NCBI GenBank assembly: GCA_032358255.1
Contig: JAULBX010029488.1
Coordinates: 124,001 to 188,000 of the forward strand
DNA: 64,000 bases
Reading direction: 5' to 3'
From: Heterotrichella gracilis
Taxonomy: Eukaryota > Sar > Xanthophyceae > Tribonematales > Xanthonemataceae
Of the stretch, positions 35,554 to 54,389 are shown one piece after another. The notes beneath the pieces were generated by a model. That model saw only the letters and a program-made list of their open reading frames with translations. It had not been told where the DNA came from and searched no databases. Within the stretch, counting starts at the first letter, position 1. Every line of letters begins with the position of its first letter. The position numbers and the translations under genes are program-made.

Positions 35554-36937
35554 TCACTCTGAGTCAGACTTTTGAATCATCAGAACATCCCAGAGTGCCG
35601 CTACGATGCACTCCAACTCTTGATATAGGGGAAGCGATGACTATCAACACGGCCGCAGCAGCAAAAGATGATGCTCATCATCAGAAGACTGAGAATGCTT
35701 GCACACTGTTTCTTGCAATTGTCTCTGGTCCTCTCAGACAATTGCACGAGGACTCCTCGGAGTTATGCACGTCCAGACCTCTTTGATGAGACGTCTTGCG
35801 CTGGCTCACTGGGGAGTTAATTTCGTCACGTCAATGATCAGCATTGGTGGCCGTCGACAAGCGAGTCATCATGAATTAATGTACAGCTGCTGCGACGTGT
35901 CCTTTTTCGAAGTCTGTCCCTCAAGCAATGTCCTGATGCGGCCGGTGTCCCTCATTTGGGACCAGCCTGATGTTCAGCGCACTGGTATTATATTCCTAGT
36001 CACAAGAACTAGTAGCCTGAGGTAGTCATTTCAAGCCTCCAGTCACTGTGCCACTAGCTATTTGTGAGTCAGTAAGCAAATAGCTACTAGCTAGTAGCCT
36101 AGAAGCTTAGCAAGATTTTACAGCAGGTGGTGAGCTCCTAATGGTGCTCTGCCTCAGCACCCTGCGGTGCTGGGTAAGGTCATTTCATGTATATATTTCA
36201 TGTCAATTTCATTTCATTTCATTTTGTGGCCAGGCCATTTGTGGTCACAAAAGGCTGGTGTAGTACCCTGTTGTCACTGCCGTTGGATCAGCACAATTGC
36301 TCAGTGTTCATGGTATTGAACATTTCCTGCACACTGATAATGCTCTGCTGCCATCACATTGTATGGCTTCAGAGGTACCCGCAAGGAATATGCACAGTCA
36401 GAGTAGTAGGGCATTTTTGTTTCAGCAAAATTGGAATTTTTATGCCAGTTACTGCAACCTGCAGCATTTGCCCCGATATTGCTCAGCCTTTGCTACCATT
36501 TAATGTTGTTCAGAGGTTTCATGTGGTACTGCAAACTTGGAATTCCCCTTTTATCAGCTAGCCCTTATAAGCGTATACGGACACTGTTTCCTTGTACTAC
36601 ATCAGAGGTTCAGAGGTTTCATGTGACATCACGAACGTAGGCCAAGCCTTCAGGGCAATGGCCATAGCAGCAACTTGTGGGCTGCAGCCCGGCTAGGGTT
36701 TAGCTAGCGCCTTACAAGGTTTCCTGAAGAGGTGGCTGTTTCGAAGATTTCATGGTGATTCAGGATGTTTGCCTACATACGCAGTGCTGCGTGTGTGTGC
36801 ATCTGTTGTGTGATGACTAGGCAGCTGCCAAGCCTGTACCCGCGCTGTTTGCCCTAGAGAGCTCGCATATTCCAGTTGGTCAATAAACATAATATGCTCA
36901 GCAGCGTATTGGTTATGTTGATGCACGGATTCGCACG

Positions 36938-37136
36938 GACATTATTGTTGCTGTCTGTTGTCACAGAGATGTTTAACACTGTTGCCGTTGTTGCTATCTG
37001 TTGTCACCTCTTGTTGCTCACCGTTGTCACCTAGTGATATCCATCGATGCTATCTGTTGCCACTTCCATGTTGCTAACTGTTGTCGGTAGACGTGTTGCT
37101 ATCTGTTGTTACCACCATGTCGCTAGCTGTTGTCAT
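36938..37136 (+). repeat. Degenerate GTTGCTATCTGTTGTCACC minisatellite
   Basis: Seven or more imperfect copies of a unit built on GTTGCT(A/G)(T/A)CTGTTGTCAC with spacers of 10-25 bp. Confidence 0.7.
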
Positions 37137-38132
37137 CAGAAAATTGTTTTTGCCTCTAAGATGTGATAGGAATCCCATCCAATATCAGCGATTGTGCAAG
37201 CTGTCATTTTCTGTGCCGGCAAGCATTGTTGTTATCGTATACCCCTTTTCACGCGCGTTGATGAATGGAAGAGTCACTATGAGCCATATGCAGTAAAAAC
37301 ACTCTTTTCACAATAAGGGAGTTTTTTGATGGATATCACGACAGAAATTATCGTATGGAAAATTGGACAATGAAAGATCCCTGAATAGCACACCCTTAAA
37401 ATCCCCATTCAATTTGCTCTCACCTTTCAAATGACTTAGTTGACACCATGGCCACCTGTTTCACAGGCGTGCTAAATCGTCAAAGTAACGATTTACCCTG
37501 CTTGCCATCAACGGCAGAAAACCCATGGCGTGTAGATATTCCGTCGGTGGGGTTACATCCAGGGTCCAGGGTTAAGGTTTTGACCATGAAATGCTTGGGC
37601 TTGGGAGGTGCTGTTTTGAACATGCTGCTGCTTTAACTACTGTACATGAAAGACACGTCTGCAGCTACCGTATATGAAAGACACGTCTTTTGGAAGGGCC
37701 CACTCAGAACGGCCAAACCCTCCAAACCCTCCAGTGTGCCACAAAAAGCAACTAAGTGCATGTAAAGCATCCCCTGCCATGCTTCTCTGGGGTTTTCTGG
37801 TCACCAGGGTGTCACACCTCCAAACCCTAAACCCTAAAACCTAAGCCCATTAGTCACTTGCACGTCACCCCACAGCGACGAGGCGACGCATGCAATGGCC
37901 TTTGCAGCAGGATATGTGGGCGTACGCAGCCTGACAGGCAAACAGGCACACGCGGCCCCCCCCATATGGGCGCACGACACTGCACAGTTGATAACGCAGC
38001 GCCAGCGTTCTGCGCATGATCGACGGCTGTGGCGCACGGCAAGGGGTAGCAGTACTGTAGCAGCCCTCTGCCAGCCTCTTTTGCGTGTGTCAAGGGACTT
38101 GAAGCAGCACCAGCAGCCAGGGTTTTGGGGTG

Positions 38133-38159
38133 TTTAGGGTTTAGGGTTTAGGGTTTAGG
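38133..38159 (+). repeat. Interstitial TTTAGGG array
   Basis: Four consecutive perfect TTTAGGG units, the longest clean run in the window. Confidence 0.9.
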
Positions 38160-38217
38160 TACAACCCTGGCAAATCTCAGTGCACTCCTCTTGCTTTTGG
38201 CTCTAATATTCAGCACT

Positions 38218-38306
38218 ATGTGTATACTGCCCCTGAACGGGTGTCCAGTAAGTTGATCGATTGTGTGCCAACTTTACTGGGACCCTTTCAGAGGTAGTAT
38301 CACACA
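38218..38306. mobile_element. Hairpin element, copy 1
   Basis: A left arm (GCCCCTGAACGGGTGTCCAG) is mirrored by a right arm (CTGGGACCCTTTCAGAGGTA) around a short loop. It is the same element as 38818-38903, about 600 bp away. Likely a foldback/MITE-like element or a structured RNA; no transposase is seen. Confidence 0.55.
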
Positions 38307-38817
38307 GACACGAAGCTGGGCATCTGTTGGCCCACGAGCATTGCACTGCTTGGCAGATGCACTGAGATGCACAAGCGTTTCCACGCTTTTGAGCCTCCCA
38401 CGACGCGGTGCTTCTTATCTATCAAAGTGGTCGTTGGCACCACGGCTCGCAGCCCATAGCGTGTCGGGCGGTGTGCCTCAAAGGGCCTCCCAACGGCATG
38501 CCTTGTAACCAACCCGTCACTTACCCCTAGCACAAGAAGGATGAGGTCAACGGGCGTTGCTTCTTGGAAGATATAATGGCTAAGCTGGGTTTATCCGGTT
38601 CAGGCGCACCTCCAGGGTGGCAGCGGGTGGGTGCATGCATGCATATATGCATGCATATGCTTTTCAGTGGGAACGTTGTGCTTGATACTCTTGATCCGTG
38701 GCCAGGCAGCAGCAACAGCGCCCGCACCAATGCCTGCGCTTTATGCAGCTTTACAGCGGGAACACACGCGTTTCTGGCGGCGGCGTCACCCCCGTGACAG
38801 GGGTTGTTCGCAGGACG

Positions 38818-38903
38818 TTGTGTACTACCCCTGAACGGGTTCCAGTAAATTGGTCAGAATTGTTCCAACTTTACTAAGACCCGTTCAGGGGTGGTATCAC
38901 AGT
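38818..38903. mobile_element. Hairpin element, copy 2
   Basis: Arms TACCCCTGAACGGGTTCCAG and CTAAGACCCGTTCAGGGGTG pair over about 30 bp with a loop near TCAGAATTGTT. Better conserved than copy 1. Confidence 0.6.
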
Positions 38904-40135
38904 TTACAGGAACCTGATTGCACTTGCAATGCAGCCCTGTCACCTAATCTCAATCTGTGGTTCACCGTTATAGATGCAGCGTGATAAGTGAACAATATTT
39001 GCAAGGCATGCCTATGTGCCCCAGGTTGCACCTCAACAGGTGCACCTGGAAACAACACGCTCTATCGGTGGGTATGCACCAGCGCCTGCACCAGCGCAGC
39101 TTGCAGGGGGGGGGCGCGCAACCTGCGGCTGCCTCACCATCCGGCAACAACCTTGTTTCCTGAGACCAGCAGCAGCCAAGCAGCCGCTGGGTAAGGTGTG
39201 GTGGGTATGCACCAGCCCCTCACCATGGCGAGATCAGCAGCAGCAAAACTGCCGCTCTCCCCAGGGGCTGAGTATGGTGTGGTGTGGTGGACAGTCCCAA
39301 ACAGCTGCTGTTGCCTGGCGAGGTGGTGCCTCCTGGTAGTTACCCTTATTTAGGGTTTAGGGAGTGGGAGGTGGATAAGAGGTGGACCACCGGCACCCTT
39401 GGCATGGCATGGCCCCGTGGCCCCTTGTGCACGCCAGCTAGCCACCTCCCCAGCAGCTGTGCACTCCTCACAACCAGCGTGCCTCCTGCGCATTAAAAAC
39501 TGCTACACCCACAGCCTTCCCCCGGCGCCTGTCGCGCAGAGGCCCAGCCCCAGCCCACGTGGTGCCAGTGGAGCAGTTGGTGTCGGATAGATCAGGAGGC
39601 GCAGCAGCAGAGTTGAGTTCACTGTTAACAGTTTCATTTGTGAGGTGGCAATGTAGCTGGCCTTGTAGTGCTCGCTCTCTTTCTGGGTGTTCCAATGAAC
39701 TGCACCAAGGGACCAAGGGACTTTGCCATGACGCGTCTGCCAACGTTACACGCAGCTTGCCTTGCAATACACAAGCACCACTAACGTGGTGCGCCAGAAG
39801 TATACCTAGGCTATAACCCTGGTTGGGGCCTTGTTTTCTTCTATCCTCAACTATCAACCTCTCAGGATACAGCAACCGGTTGCACACAGTGCTCTTCTGG
39901 TGAGCGCAAAAAGCATGTAGCTAACTGTAGTCCAATCAACACTGAAGTTGGTACACATGTCCAGTTGGCACAACCAATAGTCGTCCACAATGCACTGTTA
40001 ATGACCACTACAGGTGCACAGTGGCTCACAGCTACGCAGTTATAGATAGCCACCAACGACATGAGGGGCCCAACCACCACTGGAGATCTATTTCAAACAC
40101 ATGAGGTGTACAACACGTCCAGGTGTCAGCCCCAT

Positions 40136-40372
40136 TCAAGCGTCCACCGTGTATGTGAACTTCTTCTTGCTGCTGGTCTCGGAGTTTTCCCCTTCCTGCT
40201 CCGACTCCACCTCGATCTTCACCTTGATCTTGCCGTCATCCTCGACGGAAGCCTTCACCTCGAACTCAATCTCGGCCTTTTTCTGCCCGCCCTTGACCTG
40301 TGCGATGACAATAGCAGCCAGCTTCTCCATCAGCTCGTCGTACGCTGGGTCTCCATACTTTGGGGTGGCCAT
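40136..40372 (-). CDS. Small acidic protein of unknown function (78 aa)
   Basis: A single coding exon starting at ATG 40372 (MATPKYGDPAYDELMEKLAA) with a helical N-terminal half, then an alternating charged/hydrophobic half (AEIEFEVKASVEDDGKIKVK) that looks like beta strands, then KKKFTYTVDA at the C-terminus. The acceptor at 40397 (CACTGCAG/GTGCAG) and donor at 40676 (CAACAG/GTGAGC) suggest an intron in the 5' UTR. No signal peptide or membrane span. I do not recognise the family. Confidence 0.65.
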   Translation of the reverse strand: MATPKYGDPAYDELMEKLAAIVIAQVKGGQKKAEIEFEVKASVEDDGKIKVKIEVESEQEGENSETSSKKKFTYTVDA

Positions 40373-40396
40373 CTTGCTGGTTGAAACTGGCTGCAC

Positions 40397-41508
40397 CTGC
40401 AGTGGATAGAAGCATGGAATGAAAGTTAACTGATAGCAACCCAGTGGGCTAGATGGGTGGGTGGGCTAGGTGGGCGTGTGATGGGCAGATGCATGCGGCG
40501 ATGGGCGCCCACTCTCGGAACCTATGCACGAACGGAGACCAGCTCCAAAGCCTCAGATCTTGAAGATGTGCATATGAAATAGTTTTCTAGCCACGCATCA
40601 CGCTAGATCGTGCTGGGTACGCGGAAACCGAAACTGCAGACAGTGGTGTCGACACTTTAGAACTTGCGCGCTCACCTGTTGAAGGGTTGTCGCACGTTCA
40701 ATTTTGCCCTGGTGAATAGCTTTAAATCTGGAACAAGCAGCCTAGGATACGTATGTTCCGATAGTATGGATAGCAGCGCTTATAAACGGGTCGCTTGACC
40801 TTCAAGTGACTGCAGTCTCGGCGGGACAGCTTCGGGCGCAAAGGGTTTTATCAAACCCTTGCACCCCACCAAATTCAAGCCAAGGTTGCCAACTGCCAAT
40901 GTTGATTGGGCACTGGCGCCGCACTTGGCAAGTTTTCTAAAGTGGGTATTACCACAGGCTGCACCGATGGTGTCGTCAATAAGGCAACTTCACGCAGCAG
41001 TGGCCAACCATGGCCCACCTGACGGTCTTAACCCATTGGGCACCGGGTGTGACATGGGGACAGTGAAATGGTTTACATTTCAAGAGCAGGCAACACGTGA
41101 CGCCGTGATGCCCTGCACAGGTACTAAACAACTCCGCAAACAATTGAGCACGGCGGTAAAAAACAAGCATGCAAGACTGCCAGCAAACTGTGTCAACTGG
41201 CGTGAGCTGGGATCTGGTTGTAAGCCCCTATCTGTGCTCAAGCCCACCAACTGCTGGCGGTGTTTGGCCTGACTCCCCAAACCCCACAATAAAACCCTAC
41301 CCATGTGCTGTGAACACCCTTGGCAGCAATGCCATCGCCTCCCCTCCACCCCCCCGGGAGGAAACCCCTCCTCCCCTTGCGCCCCCACTCCACCACCCAC
41401 ACACAGCATGCATAGGTGGTGGTCCACCCACCACTGCCCTGACCCCCTAGCCTGGAGCATCCTGGCTGCTGCGCTAAAAACCCAGCCCTAAACCCTGCCC
41501 TAGGGTTT
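40397..41508. other. 5' UTR intron and intergenic sequence
   Basis: 40397-40675 is the probable 5' UTR intron of the small acidic protein. 40790-41508 shows no convincing gene; it includes short CCCTAAA-like pieces near 41480-41510. Confidence 0.35.
40779..40787 (-). promoter_or_regulatory. TATA box candidate for the small acidic protein
   Basis: The minus strand reads GTTTATAAGCG about 100 bp upstream of the 5' UTR donor at 40676, a plausible core promoter position. Confidence 0.35.
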
Positions 41509-48388
<6,880 letters not shown>

Positions 48389-50219
48389 TCAATCCAGCTC
48401 GTCAAACACATCCTGGGAGCTGTTGCTGCTGTCTTCAGCCTCAAGGCCACCATGATCAATACCAGCCACGGTACCACCAACTGCGCTTCCACTGGTGGGT
48501 GCCACTGCCACATTGGAAAGCAGCGACAAGGACGCTAGAAACTCTGTAGCGGAATCCCCTGACCCCATCCCAGAGGCATCTTGGCCCTGGGGATCAGAAT
48601 CATTAGGGTCCAGGGGTGTCCAGGTCACCTCCTGGACAGTGGTCCCAGACGCTAGCAGGTTGTCTCGGGTGTGAGTCAACTCAGGAGGCTCCTCCTCATC
48701 CTCCCTCGCAGAGTACCGAGCCAGCCGGTCCCTCGCAGCAACCAGCTCAGTTGGCTCCTCCTGGGTAGGTGCACGTGATTCGTGGGTTTCTGGACTGGGG
48801 AAGTCGTAGCAGGAGTCGTCTTGGAAGACTGTGTCATGTGTCTCCACCAAGTTTTCCCCCTTGTCTGAGTCTCCCTCGGCGATGGACAGGCCCATCATTT
48901 CTCTCCTCTGCAGAACATGAGGTATTATGTCACAGATTTTACCACACTTTGCTAGGTTTGGGAGGGTGGAAAGTGCACTACAGCAATGTGTCAACTTGGC
49001 GATGGACAGGGCCATCATTTCTCTTGCCTGCGAAACATGAGGCGGGGGACTTATAAACACCACTTCTGATTCACAAGGGAAGGTTGCCCCTTTTGAGACC
49101 TTGGTATTCAAGAAGATAGTACAGCAACGTTTCAATTGTTGAAAATAAGGTTACCTTTGCCAGCCCCTCCCTGCGGATGCTCTTCATGTATTCCAGGTTG
49201 GCCCTGTCCTTGTCAGCCTTTTCCTTCATGCACAGCTCCCTCTCAGCCTTTTCTGCTTCCAAACCACCCCTCACCCTGCACATCACAATTCCAAACTTAG
49301 AACAACAAATGAAGGTAGCTACATCGTCACTTGTAACCACTAGTCTGCAGTCGTAGTCTCACCAGGCCTCGCTGCAGCGCCGGTCATCTTCAAACACTGG
49401 CTTGTCATCCAGGTATGATAGGTTGGGCAAGGCAGCGATGACCATCTTCCGATAGCTCCTCATCTCAGAAACGAAAGGGTTGCCCTTCAGATACAGGCTC
49501 TTCAGCTGGGGCATCTGCGACAACACCTCCAGGAAAGCAGCATCCTTGATGTTGTTGTTCTGAAGGTCAATGGTGGTCAGATTTGGGCAACCCAGCAAGC
49601 ATTCAAGTCCTTCTATTGCAGAAAGCTTGTTGTTGGAGCACAGCAGCGTCTCCAGGTTTGCACAATCCTGAACCCCTTCCAAGCTGGTCAGCAGGTTGTT
49701 GCACACGTTGAGGGTGCACATGCTGGTTTGCTGCCCTATCCCTTCCAACGTCGACAGGATGTTCTGCTGGACGTACCTGAAGAAGGTTTGCAAGGTTTAC
49801 CACATGTATTCCACAGTATTTTGAGACTTTGGGTATCCAAAGTGTATCGCAAAGGCGATTGGGCGACTTTGAGGTGTCAAACAGGGCCACATGCCGTGTG
49901 ATGCCAGCTGATGCATCACATTCACACACACACATCTACCTGTCACTGAGGCAACCAGGAGAATACCATAAGCAGGTAAATGTTTTACAGATACTTACAG
50001 GCATTTCAGTTCCTGCAGTGGAGGCAAGCCCTCCAAGCTTTGGAGGGCATTCCCCTCCAGGAAAATGGCTTTCAGCCCGGTGTACTCTTCCAAGTTCGCG
50101 ATCGTCGTGAACCCTTTGAAGTGCAGGTAAATCTTGTCGTTCAACGAAGGAGTGACGTACAGCTTGCTGGACTTGCAGATCTCCCGAAGGCACTTCTTGG
50201 TCATCTCTATGGCGACCAT
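48389..50219 (-). CDS. ODA7: Dynein axonemal assembly factor 1 (ODA7/LRRC50 type)
   Basis: Four exons join in phase: 49999-50219, 49363-49776, 49155-49275 and 48389-48907; 424 residues. The start [20 protein letters not shown], then LYLHFKG-like [20 protein letters not shown], is characteristic of the family. Five or six SDS22-type leucine-rich repeats follow (for example [39 protein letters not shown]), then the LRR cap [19 protein letters not shown], a charged coiled coil and an acidic Ser/Thr-rich tail. The protein acts in the cytoplasm to preassemble outer and inner dynein arms, so the alga builds flagella. The intron before the last exon contains a second copy of that exon's start. Confidence 0.92.
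49005..49040 (-). repeat. Copy of the last exon's start in ODA7
   Basis: GAGAAATGATGGCCCTGTCC and CATCGCCAAG after a CGCAGGCAA acceptor echo the true exon start at 48907 (GAGAAATGATGGGCCTGTCC). The copy soon runs out of frame. Confidence 0.8.
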
Positions 50220-51056
50220 GGTGAACGCCCGCCCAGATTCAGGCTGGAAAAGGGCGAATGCTCAACGCGTCGTTCGGTTACTGCTGTAGCTGCAAACTGG
50301 GTCAACGTGGGGCTGTTGAAGAGTTTGTCGCACTGCCCATATGTCGTAGCTCGAAGACGATCACCAATGACACTCGCAATGTGTCGTGGTTGCTGCCGCA
50401 GGCACTGAGGTCGGGACTAGCACCCACAAGCGAACTAAAATACAGGCTCGTGTGTACAGCTCGTGTATAACTGTCTTTTGCATAAACACACCTCGCCACA
50501 TCGACGTCGAGTTGTTCCAACTCACCACGATCTGCTTGGGAGTATTTGCCGTACCCCTATGGTGGCGTGACCCACAAAGAGGTGCATATGCATGCATATT
50601 GAAACGTGCAAGAACTGAGGTCTGCACAGTATCGGGTCCCTCCCTGCAACATCACTTTGCACTAGCGGCTTCAGCTACTGGCATTGATGGCCTTTCAGGC
50701 GGCGTGTTCAACGAAAGCATGTGCCCAGTACACGCAACGTGGGCACATGCACACCATCAGGCCCACCCTGGCAACCCAGTACGTGCTGTAGACTAGCACA
50801 ACCTGTTCAACTTGTTCATCATAGCCTAAAAACCTACCGCCCAAAACATGATGAGTCTGGGTGCGTTTTCCTGACCCACAGCCTGGCTTACATGGTGTGG
50901 GTAACTGCAGGCAGCACTGGGGCTTCATCAACAGGAGCCTTGACCAACGCTCCACAGGCAGTGCGCAGAGACCCTTGGTACATGTTTCTGATTTTTTTTT
51001 TAACGGTACCTTTGGCACTCAAACGGTCATCTAACCTCATGGCATGTGGGTGCCTT
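50220..51056. other. Divergent intergenic region; no gene seen
   Basis: Upstream of ODA7 on one side and of the unresolved plus-strand gene on the other. I can assign nothing specific. Confidence 0.35.
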
Positions 51057-51974
51057 GCAGAACGCATTGGAGGGCGAATCTGACCCGGGCCAGCCAGAGT
51101 TTGGCACGCAGGAATGGCTGTCGAGGCCAGCAGCGGTACGTGTTTTCTAGTTGCTGGCGGCATGCACAACAAGCTTTGTTAGCATCATACTGTTGCCAAC
51201 CCATGTCATGCCTTGGTGACGTCAGCCCCATGGCATTAGAGAGCGCCAGGGCGCAACTGCTTGGCACTGCTCAGACAAGGCTGGCTGCTGACCCGGCTGC
51301 GTTGCCAGAATGCATTCTGTACTTAACTGGTGCTGCATCCCCCACATCACTTGCCTACTATGAATCGAGTATGTTTGCGACCCAAGTCACATTGCCTCCC
51401 AGGTGTCCCTACCGAGCACTGCGAGGACGCCTGGCGCCTGGTTTACCCTAGCAGGGTTTCTGAAGATACTGCTGGTGTCGCAGCCCTTCTCCCCTTTTGC
51501 CCAAATGCTGGATACGCTAGGTATGGCAGATCCTACACCATAAACCCTTGACCAACCCTAATCCCTTTCGTCCTGCTGCACTAGGTATATGTGTCTCTCC
51601 CGCTGCTGCGCTGCAGATGACCGCGTTTGCATATGGGTAGGGGTGGGATCTACGATGGGAGAGGTTTCTCAAAGCGCAATGTGAAAATACAGTAGGGCTA
51701 GCCATATGCAATGGCGGTTTCAACACAGCGGAGGGGCGAAAGAACGCCTTTAAACCCTAAAATATACCCTAAAACCCTTCGCCCTGCTGCAGGAGTGGCG
51801 CTTCCTCTGGGCCCGTTTGCGCTCCTCTCCATGATCCCGGTGGCAGCAACCCTAGGGTATGCCGCCAAGTATATTGTGGAGAACAAGCTGCACACGCGCA
51901 AGAATGTGGTGCGGGGCGTGGTGCTGGCCAGCGTGGCCCTGCTGATCTTCTTCAAATCCTTCATGGGAAGGTAG
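51057..51974 (+). CDS. Possible small membrane protein (unresolved exons)
   Basis: The best part is the last exon, 51793-51974, reading GVALPLGPFALLSMIPVAAT, then GYAAKYIVENKLHTRKNVVR and a second hydrophobic stretch VVLASVALLIFF before the stop: two membrane spans with a basic loop. 51057-51134 (NALEGESDPGQPEFGTQEWL), between good splice sites, is a likely earlier exon, and 51404-51450 (PTEHCEDAWRLVYPS) may be another. I could not make all three join in one phase, so the model is incomplete. Family not recognised. Confidence 0.35.
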
Positions 51975-52196
51975 GAACTTTGAAAATTGCACAGAAACAC
52001 CAAGCAATTGACAGTGATCACGATTGCAAGGGATGTTGCTGTGTGCAACAAGGCATACACCTCTGCCTGGCGCGCTGCTTGCCGCACCAGCAGCTAGCTC
52101 CAGATGACTTTATCCCTTTTATGCATTTCATTTTCAGTTGAGTATCCTAAGTTTTGCCATCTGTGTGTGCACAGCTCGACCCACCAGCGGGTGCCT

Positions 52197-53040
52197 CCGG
52201 CGCACATGGTGCGGGCGGCCCAGGCCAGGCGTGCCGCTGCGGGGTCAACCGGCAACCCAGGCCAGATGCCAAGGCTGCGGCAGCCAATACAAGGCGCAGG
52301 CCCAGATAGCAGCAGCCAGTGAAGATATTAGTGACGCCAGACACAAGGCGTACAACATGCTGCAGCTTTTGGGGTATTTTTTTTCGGGGCGCGCAGAGGC
52401 GCAGCAGCAGTGGTAGCCTTTGGCGCACGCTGCGGGGCAGCACAGGCCAGGCGGGCTGTTGCTGAAGCGACACCTGGCGCAGAACATGCAGCAGCCAGTG
52501 AAGATACTAGTGACGCCAGACATCAGGCGTACAACATGCTGCAGCTGTTGGGGTGATTTTTTTGGGGGCGCGCAGAGGCGCAGCACCAGTGGTAGCCTTT
52601 GGCGCACGCTGCGGGGCAGCACGCCCCAGGCGGGCTGTCGCTGCGGGATCAATCGGCAACCCAGGCCAGATGCCCCTGCCGCGGCAGCCAATACAAGGCA
52701 CAGGGTTTGACAGCAGCAGCCTGTGAGAGGACTCCCAACACCAGACGCACAACATGCAGCTTTTGGGGTGGTTGTCGGACACACGCGTCGACAGGGGCAG
52801 CAGCATTGCGAGCCTCCAGCGCACGCTGCGGGGCAGCACAGCCCTGTCGGGCTGTCGATCAAGTGGCAACCCATGCTAGATGCCACAGCAGCGGCAATGT
52901 GAGATGCGGCCAATGAAAAGACAGTGGGCATCACGCAGCATCTGCAGCTTTTGGGGTTTGTCAGAGCACGCACAGGCGCAGCGGCAGTGCGAGCCTTTAG
53001 CGCATGCTGTTGGGGCTGCATTGGCAAGGCTCACTAAATA
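52197..53040. repeat. Tandem array, units about 180-220 bp, four to five copies
   Basis: The anchor GCGCACGCTGCGGGGCAG recurs at 52423, 52602 and 52819, with weaker copies near 52200 and 53000. Other shared blocks are GCAGCAGCCAGTGAAGATA and ACAACATGCTGCAGCTTTTG. The minus strand stays open for 260 codons, but with no protein-like pattern beyond the repeat. Confidence 0.85.
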
Positions 53041-54389
53041 TCGCGTGTCGCTGCTGGAGCACCACGGGACGCTGGTCCCTAACTAGTATACTGTAGCAAT
53101 CCACTGAGTGATTTCCTCAGCGCCCCCGGTTGTACTGTGTTCTTGAGGTGTAGATGGCCGCTCGAGAGAGGACTGGGCGCCAAGTATTTGTTGCCGTACT
53201 TTAAGGATAATAATTGTGATAATTACAGCTTTTAGCCACCTCAATCTTGTTTCCAAGCAAGCAAACAGGTGACAATCCATTCATGATATATCATATATGG
53301 CAGTCCTGAACACATTGCGCAGGCACTGCCGATGATCATATGGCAGGGCCTGGCGCGATGTTGGTTACGCCATAATAACTGCATTGCCATGAAGACCGGT
53401 CTGAATTTATCAGTGGCGATATCAACAATGCTGTAGTCCACTGTGGTGCAGCATAAAAAACACCAAAACAATGCAGCAAAAATGTCCCAAAAAAGGCCCC
53501 ACGGTGAGATTATATGCATGCCCAATAGGGGGCCGCAATGTTTAAAACACCATGCATCAATATGACATTGCTCTCGCCACCACTGGGCGCATGGCGCATG
53601 CCATTGAAACAAAAATGTGGTTAAGCATTTAAAATGAAGTATATTGATTGCATCCCTACCAGTAATGGCATGGCATACAAACCAATACACAATGTGCTAT
53701 AGCAGAAAAAAAGGTTTCCTGTGCCCTGTGACAGCCTATATGGTTTCACTCGCAACCTGATTGCAATGGCAACAGCCCTGCAGGCGTGCCCCAATGACAA
53801 CTAAAACATATAGCAGGCCCCGAGGTATGGTGTCCCTTCACATTTGTTTGAATGGGGCCCAATTGCGCCTGCCTCTACAAGGAAATCCCCGAGGGGTAGC
53901 TTCTGCAGCCATAAACCTTAAAACCCTAACCCCACATATATACCTTCCCTCAAATGACCTGGACACATCCCTCCTCAGTAAATCCCCTCTCCCTACCTCC
54001 CTCGCATTTTGAAAAAGCAAACAACCCTCGCCCCCCTCACAATCTGCCCCTCTCACACTAATCACCTTCCCACTAAAAAACAACAAAATGGCAGTGAAAG
54101 CACGTCGCAATGGGGCTGGCCCCGCCAATCCCAGTGCGAATACAAAAAATGAAATGAATTTGCCGTCCCGTGACGACCCCCCCCCCCTTCCCCTCGCAAC
54201 TTGACACTCTTTCGCTGCACTCAATAACCCCACCAATTGCTTGGCCATGGACCGATACTCAGATGACCTCACCCAGGCAGACTCACGTTCACCCGCCGAG
54301 CTGAGTAAGATGAGAAAACCCCCCATCAGCATGACCAGGAAAACAATGGGATATCTCCCGCCATACATGCGGGACACACACCCTTCCTC
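53041..54389. other. No recognised gene
   Basis: A repeat-poor stretch with short frames only. 54240-54330 is a diverged copy of the last exon of the neighbouring TPR gene (SSAGERESAWVRSSEYRSMA), lying beyond its stop codon. Confidence 0.45.

Larger units (their letters stand above)
35554..40135. other. Gene-poor stretch with repeats
   Basis: No recognisable coding exon. Contains a degenerate minisatellite (36938-37136), telomere-like runs (37820-37845, 38133-38159), two hairpin elements (38218-38306, 38818-38903) and ordinary short frames. Confidence 0.45.

Noticed and set aside
52245-53027. 260-codon minus-strand Cys/Ala-rich frame as a gene
   Set aside because: It follows the tandem repeats, has no initiation context or splice support, and the repeat copies differ in length by non-multiples of three.
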